Below are positions 16,639 through 25,989 of a DNA stretch of 56,217 nucleotides, one piece after another. Source of the DNA: CAYUEN01 sp964443745 (GTDB lineage: Bacteria; Campylobacterota; Campylobacteria; Campylobacterales; QNZT01); contig CAYUEN010000009.1 of the NCBI GenBank assembly GCA_964443745.1, positions 1 to 56,217 of the forward strand. Direction: 5' to 3'. The translations under genes were made by a program, and so were the position numbers. Position 1 is the stretch's first letter. Every line of letters starts with the position of its first letter. Under the pieces are notes generated by a model. The model ran no database searches. It was given only the letters and a program-made list of their open reading frames with translations, and had not been told where the DNA came from.

Positions 16639-19600
16639 ATGGATTTATTAAAAAGCTTTAAAGACAACTGTGGTTTCGGTCTTTTGGCAAGTATAGACAA
16701 TATTCCGACCCACCAGAATGTCGAAGATGCGATCATGGCTTTGGAGCGCATGATGCACCGGGGTGCGATCGCCGCGGACGGTAAGAGCGGAGACGGAAGC
16801 GGTTTGCTGTTCGGTATGCCGGTGGAGTTTATGCGAAAAGTGGCACAGAAAGAGGGTGTAGCGCTTCCCGAACAGTTTGCCGTCGGTATGCTCTTTATGC
16901 AAAATGACGCACAAAAGCAGACTATCGACGAAATCTGCGAAAAGAACGATCTGAAGGTTCTGCTCTACAGGGAAGTACCTATCGATACCAAAGCGTTGGG
17001 CGAACAGGCGTTGGCTACACTGCCAATGATCCGCCAAATTTTTCTGACACCCAACTCCATCATCGCAACCAAACGGTTCGAAGCGCTTCTGTACCTGACA
17101 AGACGTGAAATAGAAGCCGCATTTTCCGAAGAGAAAGATTTTTACATTCCCACTTTCTCCAATAAGGTAATCTCTTACAAGGGATTGGTGATGCCCACCC
17201 ATATCAAAGAGTTCTACAAAGATCTCACCGATCCCGATTTCAAAGTCCCCTTCGCACTCTTTCATCAGCGTTTTTCGACCAATACGCTTCCCGAATGGCG
17301 TCTGGCACAGCCGTTTCGTGCGATCGCTCACAACGGAGAGATCAACTCCATTTCGGCGAATCGCTACAATATCCGTGCCAAATCGGAAATGCTCGAAAGC
17401 GAAGTCTTTTCCGAAAGCGAAATCAGGAAGCTTTTGCCGATCACCGCATCGGATCTAAGCGACAGTGCGAGTTTGGACAACGTTTTCGAATTTCTAATCG
17501 TCAATGGAATGGATTTCTTCAAGGCGGCCCGCGCCCTGATTCCCGCACCATGGCAGAACGCCCCCCATATGGATTCGCACCTGCGGGCTTTTTACGAATA
17601 TATGAGCACCTGTTTCGAAGCGTGGGACGGTCCGGCGGCCGTGAGCCTGACGGACGGTCGCTATATCGGATGTATCCTCGATCGTAACGGTTTGCGTCCG
17701 GCCAAATACATCATCACCAAAGACAGACGTATCGTCATCAGCAGTGAATACGGTGTACTTCAGATAGACGACAGCAATATCGTCGAGCGGGGCAGACTCC
17801 AGAGCGGGGAGATGATCGGTGTCGATCTGAAATTCGGAAAGGTTCTCAAGAGTGACGAAATCGACAGCTATCTGAAAACCAGCAACACCTACTCCGAATG
17901 GCTGAACAAACATATGACCTATCTGCAAGAATTCGTGGATCTGCCTTTCAACGATACGAGCGCCTACGAAATAGAAGAGCTCGTGGTCAAACAGCGATAC
18001 AACCATATCACCCGAGAAATCATCGATATGGTGATCGAGCCTATGATGCGCGACGGCAAAGAGAATACGGGTTCGATGGGTGACGATACGCCTTTGGCGG
18101 CATTCAGCGATCAAAACAGACCTTTCAGCGATTTTTTCAAGCAGAAGTTCGCGCAGGTGACGAATCCCCCCATCGATCCTATTCGTGAACGCGTGGTGAT
18201 GAGTCTCAATACCGGCTTCGGCGAGATGCGCAACATTTTGGAGGAGGATCCAGAACACGCCATTCGGCTCAAAGCGATCTCTCCGATTTTGATGGAGGAG
18301 AAATATCGGACGCTACTCTCCTTCGGCGACCCCGAACACCCCAGATACAAAGCCCATTACAAAAACAGAACTTTTTCCACCCTTTTTGACGAAGATCTGC
18401 GCGCTTCGCTGCAAAAGCTGGCCGATAGTGTCGTGAGAGCGGTTCGGGACGAGGGGGTGCGGGTGATCATACTCGACGACCGGTGTCAGGGAGAGAGGAT
18501 GAAGACGATCCCGATGCTGATGGCGATCGGCCGTATCAATCAGGCGCTTCTGGATGCCGGAATCAGGCATCTTACTTCCACCGTCGCCGTGAGTGGCGAA
18601 GCGATCGATTCGCATACGTGCGCGACGATGATCGCATACGGTGCCAACGCCATCTACCCCTATTTACTCTATGCGACGGTCCTGGAGATCGCGAACAAGA
18701 AAAATATCTCCATGTACGAGCGTAAACATCAATTCAAAAATGTCCATCAGGCTCTGGGTGCCGGTTTACTGAAAATCATGTCCAAAATGGGAATCGCGAC
18801 GATCGCATCCTACAGAAACTCCGCGCTTTTTGACATTTTGGGTCTTTCCGAAGAGATCAAGGAGGAGTGTTTCAGGGATTCGCATCTTTTGATGCCGGGT
18901 CTGGGATACGAAGATATCGAAGAGAGGATCGAACGCAACTACAACAAGGCGCTGGAAGTCAAACGGATCGAAAAACTTCTTCCCCTCGAGGTCGGTGGCT
19001 TTCATAAATATATTTTCAACAACGAATACCATGACTACTCCCCTTCCGTGGTCAATGCCATACACAAAGCCTCCATCACCGGCAGGCGGGAAGATTATCG
19101 TCGGTTTGCGGATCTGGTGGACAAACGGGATAAAAAGATGATTCGCGATTTCTTCGTACTCGATTCGGACAGGGAACCGATCGCCGTAGAGAAGGTCGAG
19201 CCGGTCGAGAATATCTTCAAACGGTTCGCCACGGCCGCGATGAGTTTAGGCTCCATCTCTCCCGAAGCGCATGAGGCGATCGGTGAAGCGATGAACCGTA
19301 TCGGTGCACAATCCAACTCCGGAGAAGGCGGAGAAGCCCCCGAACGACTCAAAAGCAGCAAGCGCTCCAAGATCAAGCAGATCGCATCGGGCCGATTCGG
19401 TGTCACACCTGAATATCTCAGAAGTGCCGAAGAGATCCAGATCAAGATCGCCCAGGGTGCGAAACCGGGAGAGGGGGGACAACTTCCGGGCCACAAGGTC
19501 ACGCCTCTGATCGCATCGTTGCGATACACCATTCCGGGTGTCACGCTGATCTCCCCGCCTCCCCACCACGATATCTACTCCATCGAAGATCTCGCACAAC

Positions 19601-21063
19601 TTATTTTCGATATGAAGCAGATCAATCCCGACGCCCATGTCGCGGTGAAACTGGTTTCCACGGCGGGTGTCGGGACGATCGCCGCGGGTGTCGCCAAGGC
19701 GTACGCCGACAAAATCATCATCTCCGGAGGAGAAGGCGGTACGGGTGCGGCACCCCTGACATCGATCAAATACGCCGGCAATCCGTGGGAGCTAGGACTT
19801 AGCGAAGCGCACAACGCATTGAAACTCAACGGTTTGAGAGAATTCGTCCACCTGCAGACCGACGGCGGACTCAAAACCGGCTTGGACGTGATCAAGGCGG
19901 CCTTGCTGGGTGCGGAGAGTTACGCCTTCGGTACGGGGGCGCTGACGGTGATCGGATGTCGTATCCTCAGAAGTTGCCATACCAACCGATGTACGGTCGG
20001 TGTCGCGACGCAGGAAGAGGTGCTCAGAGAGCATTTCGTGGGTACGGTCGATCGAATCGTCAACTACTTCACCCTTTTGGCCGAGGATGTGAGGGAGATT
20101 TTGGCGAAGCTCGGTTACCGTTCGGTCGAAGAGATCGTCGGACGCAGCGATCTGCTGAAAATAATCGACGATCCTATGGCGCGAAAATTCGATTTCTCTT
20201 CGATTCTGCGCCGCATCGAAGGTATCGATACATGTCAGGTCGCTTCCAACGAGCCGTTCGATAAGAACGAATACGAAAAAGAGATATTGAACGAAGTCTA
20301 CAAAGTGATCGAGAATCCCGGAGACAAAATCGTACTCAGAAAGCGTATCTCCAACCTCAACAGGAGTTTCGGTACCCGTATCAGTGGAGAGATCGCCAAA
20401 TTCTACGGCAACAACGGCCTTCCCGACGACAGTATCACGCTCAAACTCACCGGTGTTTCCGGACAATCTTTCGGTGCCTATCTGATTCGGGGTGTTTCTC
20501 TCTATCTCGAGGGGGCCGGCAACGACTATGTCGGAAAAGGAATGAACGGCGGAAAGATCGTCATCACTCCCAAAACCCAGGGCGAGATGATCTCGTGCGC
20601 GGGCAACACCTGCCTCTATGGCGCGACCGGGGGCAAGCTCTACGTCGCCGGCAGTGTGGGAGAGAGATTCGCGGTCAGGAACTCCGGCGCGATCGCGATC
20701 GTCGAAGGGACGGGCGATCACCCCTGCGAATACATGACCGGAGGAGTGGTCGTGATACTCGGTCGAACCGGTGTCAATTTCGGGGCCGGTATGACGGGCG
20801 GTATCGCTTTTGTCTACGACGAGCACCATGAATTTATCGACAATCTCAACCAGGAGCTCGTCATCGCGACACGTATCGATACGGACGAATCGGATGAAGA
20901 GAGGCATTTCATCAAAAAGTTGTTGCGCAACTATGTGGACGAGACTTCGAGCGAAAAAGCGAAATACATTTTGGAAAACTTCAGGCATACGCTTCGGGAT
21001 TTCTGGATCATCAGACCAAAAGATATGCGCAAAGTGCCGTTGAATCCAGAGGAGGGAGACTAA
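16639..21063 (+). CDS. gltB: Glutamate synthase large subunit
   Basis: About 1474 aa. It makes two glutamates from glutamine and 2-oxoglutarate. The amidotransferase nucleophile is Cys11 in KDNCGFGLLA, exposed after removal of a ten-residue propeptide. Further on are the FMN synthase domain with SNSGEGGE and GTGAAPLTS, the [3Fe-4S] motif C-x5-C-x4-C in GCRILRSCHTNRCTVG, and the C-terminal beta-helix domain rich in Gly. ATG 16639 is preferred over TTG 16633, with GAAAAGG 6 bases upstream. It is followed after one base by gltD. Confidence 0.97.
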   Translation: MDLLKSFKDNCGFGLLASIDNIPTHQNVEDAIMALERMMHRGAIAADGKSGDGSGLLFGMPVEFMRKVAQKEGVALPEQFAVGMLFMQNDAQKQTIDEICEKNDLKVLLYREVPIDTKALGEQALATLPMIRQIFLTPNSIIATKRFEALLYLTRREIEAAFSEEKDFYIPTFSNKVISYKGLVMPTHIKEFYKDLTDPDFKVPFALFHQRFSTNTLPEWRLAQPFRAIAHNGEINSISANRYNIRAKSEMLESEVFSESEIRKLLPITASDLSDSASLDNVFEFLIVNGMDFFKAARALIPAPWQNAPHMDSHLRAFYEYMSTCFEAWDGPAAVSLTDGRYIGCILDRNGLRPAKYIITKDRRIVISSEYGVLQIDDSNIVERGRLQSGEMIGVDLKFGKVLKSDEIDSYLKTSNTYSEWLNKHMTYLQEFVDLPFNDTSAYEIEELVVKQRYNHITREIIDMVIEPMMRDGKENTGSMGDDTPLAAFSDQNRPFSDFFKQKFAQVTNPPIDPIRERVVMSLNTGFGEMRNILEEDPEHAIRLKAISPILMEEKYRTLLSFGDPEHPRYKAHYKNRTFSTLFDEDLRASLQKLADSVVRAVRDEGVRVIILDDRCQGERMKTIPMLMAIGRINQALLDAGIRHLTSTVAVSGEAIDSHTCATMIAYGANAIYPYLLYATVLEIANKKNISMYERKHQFKNVHQALGAGLLKIMSKMGIATIASYRNSALFDILGLSEEIKEECFRDSHLLMPGLGYEDIEERIERNYNKALEVKRIEKLLPLEVGGFHKYIFNNEYHDYSPSVVNAIHKASITGRREDYRRFADLVDKRDKKMIRDFFVLDSDREPIAVEKVEPVENIFKRFATAAMSLGSISPEAHEAIGEAMNRIGAQSNSGEGGEAPERLKSSKRSKIKQIASGRFGVTPEYLRSAEEIQIKIAQGAKPGEGGQLPGHKVTPLIASLRYTIPGVTLISPPPHHDIYSIEDLAQLIFDMKQINPDAHVAVKLVSTAGVGTIAAGVAKAYADKIIISGGEGGTGAAPLTSIKYAGNPWELGLSEAHNALKLNGLREFVHLQTDGGLKTGLDVIKAALLGAESYAFGTGALTVIGCRILRSCHTNRCTVGVATQEEVLREHFVGTVDRIVNYFTLLAEDVREILAKLGYRSVEEIVGRSDLLKIIDDPMARKFDFSSILRRIEGIDTCQVASNEPFDKNEYEKEILNEVYKVIENPGDKIVLRKRISNLNRSFGTRISGEIAKFYGNNGLPDDSITLKLTGVSGQSFGAYLIRGVSLYLEGAGNDYVGKGMNGGKIVITPKTQGEMISCAGNTCLYGATGGKLYVAGSVGERFAVRNSGAIAIVEGTGDHPCEYMTGGVVVILGRTGVNFGAGMTGGIAFVYDEHHEFIDNLNQELVIATRIDTDESDEERHFIKKLLRNYVDETSSEKAKYILENFRHTLRDFWIIRPKDMRKVPLNPEEGD

Positions 21064-21064
21064 G

Positions 21065-22453
21065 ATGCAGAATTTTATGTTTATGGAGAGAATCGAACCG
21101 GAAAAGCGAGGTTCGAATGAGCGGAAAAAAGATTTCAAGGAGATTTACACGATCTTCAGAACGACAGACGCGATGGCGCAGGCGGATCGTTGTGTACAGT
21201 GCGGCGATCCCTACTGCCATAGCGCGTGCCCGCTGCACAACTTCATTCCCTATTGGCTCAAATCCGTAGCGGGCAAAGACGATGTGCTCGCCTTCAAACT
21301 CTCCAACGAAACCAACCCCTTCCCGGAGATCACCGGCCGTATTTGCCCGCAAGATCGTCTTTGCGAAGGTGCATGTACCCTCGAGCAGGATGGTTACAAC
21401 GCGGTGACGATAGGCTCGATCGAGACCTACATCAGCGAGCATGGTTTCAAGAAGGGGATGAAAATAGAATTCCCTCCGCTGAACACGGGCAAAAAGGTGG
21501 CGGTTGTCGGTTCGGGTCCGGCGGGCTTCTCCGCGGCCACCTTTTTGATGCGCGCAGGAATAGCGGTCGATATGTTCGAAAAGGCGAACCGTCCCGGCGG
21601 CCTGCTTACATATGGAATTCCGAGCTTCAAACTCGAGAAAGAGATCGTTTTCAGGCGATTTCAGTGGCTCGAAGAGGCGGGGATGAAACTCTTCCTCAAT
21701 ACAGAAGTGGGCAAAGATATCGATTTCAAGGAGTTGATGGAGAATTACGACGCGGTATTTATCGGAATCGGTGCGGAAGCTTCCAAAAAAGCGAACATCC
21801 CCGGTGAAAACGGAAAAAACGTCTTCGTCGCGATCGATTTTTTGAAAAATATTCAACAAAAACTTTTTGGTGAATCTTACGACGAGTCGTTCGATGTCCG
21901 CAACAAGAACGTCGTCGTCGTCGGAGGCGGTGATACGGCGATGGATTGTCTTCGTACGTCGCTTCGAGAAGGAGCCAAAAGCGTCAAGTGCCTCTACCGC
22001 AGAGACGTCCACAATTTGCCCGGTTCCAGAAAAGAGTTCAAAAACGCGAAAGAGGAGGGGGCGGAGTTCGTTTTCAACGTCACCCCCAAAGAGGTGCTTC
22101 TCAACGACAAAGGAGAAGTGATCGGTATCGAAATGCTCAAGACGATTCTGACGAAAAAAGACGCTTCGGGTAGACAGCGTGTGGAAGTGATCGAAAACAG
22201 CGCGTTTCGAATCGATGCCGACGTGGTGATTTTCGCACTCGGATTCAACAACACCCAGCCCAAATATCTCTACGAAAACGGTATCGAGATGGACAAATGG
22301 GGTCAGATACAGGCGGATGAAAACTTGGAATGCAGCAAACCGTTCGTTTATACCGGAGGGGATTGTTACAGAGGAAGCGATCTGGTTGTGACTGCCGCCT
22401 ACGACGGAAAGATCGCGGCGCAATCGATGATCAAGAAACTTTTGGGAAAATAG
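21065..22453 (+). CDS. gltD: Glutamate synthase small subunit
   Basis: A 462-aa FAD protein that passes NAD(P)H electrons to GltB. The N-terminal double [4Fe-4S] region shows RCVQCGDPYCHSACP and GRICPQDRLCEGACT. The FAD site VAVVGSGPAGFSAA lies near residue 144 and the NAD(P)H site VVVVGGGDTAMDC near residue 280. Complete and of normal length. The only spacer to gltB is one base, so the two are one operon. An inositol-monophosphatase-family gene begins 10-40 bases downstream. Confidence 0.96.
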   Translation: MQNFMFMERIEPEKRGSNERKKDFKEIYTIFRTTDAMAQADRCVQCGDPYCHSACPLHNFIPYWLKSVAGKDDVLAFKLSNETNPFPEITGRICPQDRLCEGACTLEQDGYNAVTIGSIETYISEHGFKKGMKIEFPPLNTGKKVAVVGSGPAGFSAATFLMRAGIAVDMFEKANRPGGLLTYGIPSFKLEKEIVFRRFQWLEEAGMKLFLNTEVGKDIDFKELMENYDAVFIGIGAEASKKANIPGENGKNVFVAIDFLKNIQQKLFGESYDESFDVRNKNVVVVGGGDTAMDCLRTSLREGAKSVKCLYRRDVHNLPGSRKEFKNAKEEGAEFVFNVTPKEVLLNDKGEVIGIEMLKTILTKKDASGRQRVEVIENSAFRIDADVVIFALGFNNTQPKYLYENGIEMDKWGQIQADENLECSKPFVYTGGDCYRGSDLVVTAAYDGKIAAQSMIKKLLGK

Positions 22454-22463
22454 AGGCGAAACG

Positions 22464-23195
22464 ATAGAAGAGATCGATAATTTCTGCGATGCCGTGCTCC
22501 GTGGATGCGAAGAGACCCGCGCGATGCTAAAGAGAAAAAACGGCTCGCTTTTTCGAATGCATAATCGAGGTGCCGGGGGAGATGTCAGTAGCGGGGCGGA
22601 TTTGGAGGCGGAGGCGATTTTTCTGCGTCATCTCTCCCCCTTCGGTACGATCGATTCGGAAGAGTCGGGAAGAATCGGGAGGGGAGAGAACAAGATCTAT
22701 CTCGATCCGCTCGATGGTAGCGACAACTTTCTCTCCGGTCTTCCCTATTACGGAAGTTCCGTAGCGTTGGAAAAAGGAGGCAGGGTGGTGGCGGGAGTCG
22801 TCGCCAATCTTGCCGACGGAACCTACACCCTAAAGACGAAAAACCGTTTCGTGCGGGGAGTGCTCGGCAAAAGCGAAGAGAGAGAGGTGAGGCTCAGCGA
22901 CCATGCGAGAGTGGGTATTTTCGAACGTGGCTATCGCAGCCGCATCTATGCCGATCGACTCAAAAAGGCGAAGATAAAATACCGCATTCTTGGTGCAGTC
23001 GCCCTCTCTCTTTCGTATGCCCACAGTGTCCGTTTCGTTCTTTTCGAAGGGAAAATGCGCTCTTTCGATATCAAGGCAGGACTCTATATGTGTGAAGATC
23101 TCTATTGTCACATTTCAGAAGATTTAACGATTATATGCCATAATAGAGAAGATTTTACCTATCTGAAAGAAATAGTGTTAGAGGATGAACAATGA
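22464..23195 (+). CDS. Inositol monophosphatase family protein, probable AUA start
   Basis: The frame encodes a Li+-sensitive-phosphatase-type protein: DSEESGRI (metal Glu), YLDPLDGSDNF (motif A, DPLDGSxN) near residue 91, GAVALSLSYA (GSAAL-like) and FDIKAG (WDxAxG-like). Family substrates include inositol-1-phosphate, fructose-1,6-bisphosphate and 3'-phosphoadenosine 5'-phosphate; which applies is open. The first standard start is GTG 22494, but the frame is protein-like upstream (IEEIDNFCDAVLRGCEE, an amphipathic helix as in this family), and AGAGG sits 7 bases before ATA 22464. GTG 22494 has no SD. I therefore place the start at 22464 with reserve. The 3' end overlaps accD by 4 bases. Confidence 0.75.
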   Translation: MEEIDNFCDAVLRGCEETRAMLKRKNGSLFRMHNRGAGGDVSSGADLEAEAIFLRHLSPFGTIDSEESGRIGRGENKIYLDPLDGSDNFLSGLPYYGSSVALEKGGRVVAGVVANLADGTYTLKTKNRFVRGVLGKSEEREVRLSDHARVGIFERGYRSRIYADRLKKAKIKYRILGAVALSLSYAHSVRFVLFEGKMRSFDIKAGLYMCEDLYCHISEDLTIICHNREDFTYLKEIVLEDEQ

Positions 23196-24091
23196 ATTTC
23201 GGGGATATTTTCAAAAATTTCAGAAAACAGCAGGCTTCCGAAAACGAAGCGCCGAGTCACTGGGTCAAATGCCCCAACTGTAACGCCCTGATGTACTACA
23301 AAGAGGTGGAAAACCTCTTCCAAGTCTGCCCCAAATGTAAATTTCATATGCGAATCGGCCAGAAAGAGCGTATCCGGCTTTTGGCGGACGAGGGGAGTTT
23401 CGTCGAAAAAGATGCCGATCTGGTTCCGGTCGATCCATTGAAATTCGTCGATAAGAAATCGTATAAAAAGCGTGTCGCGGAAAACGAAAAGAAAACCGGA
23501 CGCAGATCTTCGGTCGTATCGGGAGAGTGTACGATTGGCGGGGTGCCCGTACAACTGGTCGTCTTCGATTTTAGCTTTATGGGAGGGAGTCTCGGATCGG
23601 TGGAAGGCGAAAAGATCGTCCGTGCCGTGCACCGGGCGATAGAAAAACATCATGGTGTCGTCATCGTCAGTGCGAGCGGAGGTGCGAGGATGCAGGAGAG
23701 TACCTTTTCGCTGCTGCAGATGTCCAAAACCTCCGCGGCTCTCAAACGGCTTTCGGATGCGAGATTGCCCTATATCTCCATTCTGACCGATCCGACGATG
23801 GGTGGTGTGAGTGCGTCGTTCGCGATGCTTGGAGACGTCATCATCGCCGAACCGGGTGCGTTGATCGGATTTGCGGGGCAGCGTGTGATCAAACAGACGA
23901 TCGGTGCGGAATTGCCCGAAGGGTTTCAGCGGGCCGAATTTTTGCTAGAGCATGGATTCGTCGATATGGTGGTGCGCCGAAATCATTTGAAAGAGACGGT
24001 GACACATCTGTTGCTCGGTTTCGACCTGGAAATCAATGGTGAAAGAGAGATTCCCGTTTTGTATGGGCGTCGCAAAGAAGATAGGATATAG
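23192..24091 (+). CDS. accD: Acetyl-CoA carboxylase carboxyltransferase subunit beta
   Basis: A 299-aa subunit that with AccA transfers the carboxyl group from biotin to acetyl-CoA, making malonyl-CoA. The N-terminal zinc ribbon is CPNC...CPKC (residues about 28-50). The crotonase-like fold follows, with SASGGARMQE, DPTMGGVSASFAMLGD and FAGQRVIKQT. Length is normal. ATG overlaps the upstream stop (ATGA). Confidence 0.96.
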   Translation: MNFGDIFKNFRKQQASENEAPSHWVKCPNCNALMYYKEVENLFQVCPKCKFHMRIGQKERIRLLADEGSFVEKDADLVPVDPLKFVDKKSYKKRVAENEKKTGRRSSVVSGECTIGGVPVQLVVFDFSFMGGSLGSVEGEKIVRAVHRAIEKHHGVVIVSASGGARMQESTFSLLQMSKTSAALKRLSDARLPYISILTDPTMGGVSASFAMLGDVIIAEPGALIGFAGQRVIKQTIGAELPEGFQRAEFLLEHGFVDMVVRRNHLKETVTHLLLGFDLEINGEREIPVLYGRRKEDRI

Positions 24092-24100
24092 CCCTCTTTT

Positions 24101-24556
24101 ATGACGATTACGGTCTACTCCATAGAGAAAAGACAACGGGACATCTACTCCCCTGTATTGCAGCATTTTGAAAAGATGATCGGTCGTTATGCCCGCATCG
24201 TGGAACGGCCGATATTCACCAATCAGATTGCAAAAGCGCAGAATATTGGCGAGAAAGAGGCTCGAAAATCTTATACCGATGCATTCGAACCATATCTGAA
24301 GGGGTTTAACGTTGCGTTACATCCCGAAGGGCAACTTCAGAACAGTTTGGAATTTTCAGAAAATTTTGCTATAAATAGCGCATTAAATTTTTTTATAGGC
24401 GGGGCGTACGGCTTCGAGTCCTCCTTTTTGCGGCGGATGGACAGGATCGTCAGTCTGGGAAGATTGACGATGGGACACAAGATCGCAAAGGTCGTGCTCT
24501 TCGAACAGATCTATCGTGGACTGACGATTCGCGAGGGTCACCCCTACCATAAATAA
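24101..24556 (+). CDS. rlmH: 23S rRNA (pseudouridine1915-N3)-methyltransferase
   Basis: A 151-aa SPOUT-family (trefoil-knotted) methyltransferase that modifies helix 69 of 23S rRNA. The C-terminal SAM-binding knot shows FFIGGAYGF, then RLTMGHKIAKVVLFEQIYR and the terminal HPYHK, all diagnostic. The N-terminal half is more diverged than usual, a known feature of Campylobacterota RlmH. It lies 9 bases after accD and 16 before the dksA-like gene. Confidence 0.88.
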   Translation: MTITVYSIEKRQRDIYSPVLQHFEKMIGRYARIVERPIFTNQIAKAQNIGEKEARKSYTDAFEPYLKGFNVALHPEGQLQNSLEFSENFAINSALNFFIGGAYGFESSFLRRMDRIVSLGRLTMGHKIAKVVLFEQIYRGLTIREGHPYHK

Positions 24557-24572
24557 CTATCAGGAGTCATGA

Positions 24573-24923
24573 TTGAAAGAGCGTGAATTGCACTATTTTA
24601 AAGAGCTGCTTGAAGAGCGAAAAAGACAGATTCAAGAGAACATGGCCAAAAGCAAAGAGGAGATGGATGCGTTGAAGCGTTCGGAGGCGAACGACGAAGC
24701 CGATTATGCGACGATCAGCACCGACAGTGCCGTCGAGCAGGCGATCACCAGCCAGCAGATGAAAGAACTCAAAGAGATCGACTACGCACTCTTCAAAATA
24801 GAGAACAAAACCTATGGTATTTGCGAGATGTGTGAAGAGCCGATTGGCACGCAACGTCTGAAAGTCAAACCACAGGCAAAGTATTGTATAGTCTGTAGAG
24901 AGATCGTAGAGAAATCCTCCTGA
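24573..24923 (+). CDS. dksA: DksA/TraR-type zinc-finger regulator
   Basis: A 116-aa protein with an N-terminal coiled coil bearing DEADYA (the DxxDxA tip motif that reaches into the RNA polymerase secondary channel) and a C-terminal C-x2-C-x17-C-x2-C finger (CEMC...CIVC). It should modulate transcription with ppGpp. TTG 24573 is used, with AGGAG 6-10 bases upstream; the nearby ATG 24569 opens another frame that ends after five codons. Confidence 0.9.
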   Translation: MKERELHYFKELLEERKRQIQENMAKSKEEMDALKRSEANDEADYATISTDSAVEQAITSQQMKELKEIDYALFKIENKTYGICEMCEEPIGTQRLKVKPQAKYCIVCREIVEKSS

Positions 24924-24966
24924 GGGAGACTTCTGAAAACGCCTGAAAAACGAAAGAGGAGTGGAA

Positions 24967-25974
24967 ATGGGATTTAGAAATTATCTCTTTCTCGGAGCGA
25001 TATTTATTGTGGCGGCGGGGCTGATCGCCTACAATTTCAACAGTGGAGAATACTCCCTCACGATCGGTGGTGTCAATCTGACGCTTCCGGTGGCGGTCTG
25101 GGTGATACTGCCGGCATTTTTACTCTATCTGGCGACACTCTTTCATATGATGTTTTACGGTACGCTCGGTTTTGCCAGACAGAGACGGTTGAAAAAAGAG
25201 AGCAACCGATTCGTCGAGGCGGCGAAAAACGCCCTTCTTGGCAAAGAGGTGACGACGGAATTCAAGACCGATATCTTCAAGCTTCCCGGCGCGATCCTTC
25301 CTCTGCTCAATTTCGATCCCAAACGATACGCGAGTTATCGTATCTACGACGACGAGATCCAGGATGCGCTCGAAGCGAAAATGCGGGTACTCAACGGCGA
25401 AGTGGTCGATCTCTCCAAGTTTTCGCTCAGACCCGACAACGCGCTGGTGTTGAAAAATCTGGAAAACCGGCTCAAAACCGACCCTCAGTCCGCGGAGCAG
25501 ATACTCAAGCATCCTTGTATCGACAAACAGTTGTGCGAAAAGGCGATGGTCGCGTTCGCCTCCTATGCGAGAAAGGAGGAGTTGAAGAAGTTCAAATTCG
25601 AACCGACCAAAGCCTATTTCGACGCACTCGTAGAACGTATCGGTGCCTCCAAGAATCCGCTCGATCTGAGCGATGAAGAGATCATCGATTATATCAGACA
25701 ACTCGACTATACATCCGAAGATTTCATCGCTCTAGCGAAAAAACTCAAAACCAAGCTCAATCCCGACCGCATGATTATGCTTTTTGAAAAACTGGTCAAC
25801 GAATTCCCCCATACGGCCGGCGAAGCCTATCTGTTTGTCATGTTCGAGTATCAGATGATCGACAAGGTACGAGATTTTCTCGACAACGCCAACGAGGACG
25901 AATATCCAAAATACCGCTACCTTCTCGCCCTCAAGGATGCCGGAAGGAACTTCGATATCGAATTGTTCGTCTAA
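24967..25974 (+). CDS. Conserved membrane-anchored protein, unknown function
   Basis: A 335-aa protein. Two hydrophobic helices sit near the N-terminus (about residues 5-25 and 40-65), followed by a charged, helical cytoplasmic region of about 270 residues with no recognised motif. I know no named family with certainty; it looks like a Campylobacterota-specific protein. ATG 24967 is chosen over GTG 24961 because AAGAGGA lies 6 bases upstream. It sits between the dksA-like gene and dusB, with small gaps, and may share a transcript with them. Confidence 0.75.
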   Translation: MGFRNYLFLGAIFIVAAGLIAYNFNSGEYSLTIGGVNLTLPVAVWVILPAFLLYLATLFHMMFYGTLGFARQRRLKKESNRFVEAAKNALLGKEVTTEFKTDIFKLPGAILPLLNFDPKRYASYRIYDDEIQDALEAKMRVLNGEVVDLSKFSLRPDNALVLKNLENRLKTDPQSAEQILKHPCIDKQLCEKAMVAFASYARKEELKKFKFEPTKAYFDALVERIGASKNPLDLSDEEIIDYIRQLDYTSEDFIALAKKLKTKLNPDRMIMLFEKLVNEFPHTAGEAYLFVMFEYQMIDKVRDFLDNANEDEYPKYRYLLALKDAGRNFDIELFV

Positions 25975-25989
25975 AGAGGGATACGCCGG

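Noticed and set aside
19792..21138. Open frame of 448 codons on the minus strand within gltB
   Set aside because: Shadow of gltB codon use; no motif and no start signal.
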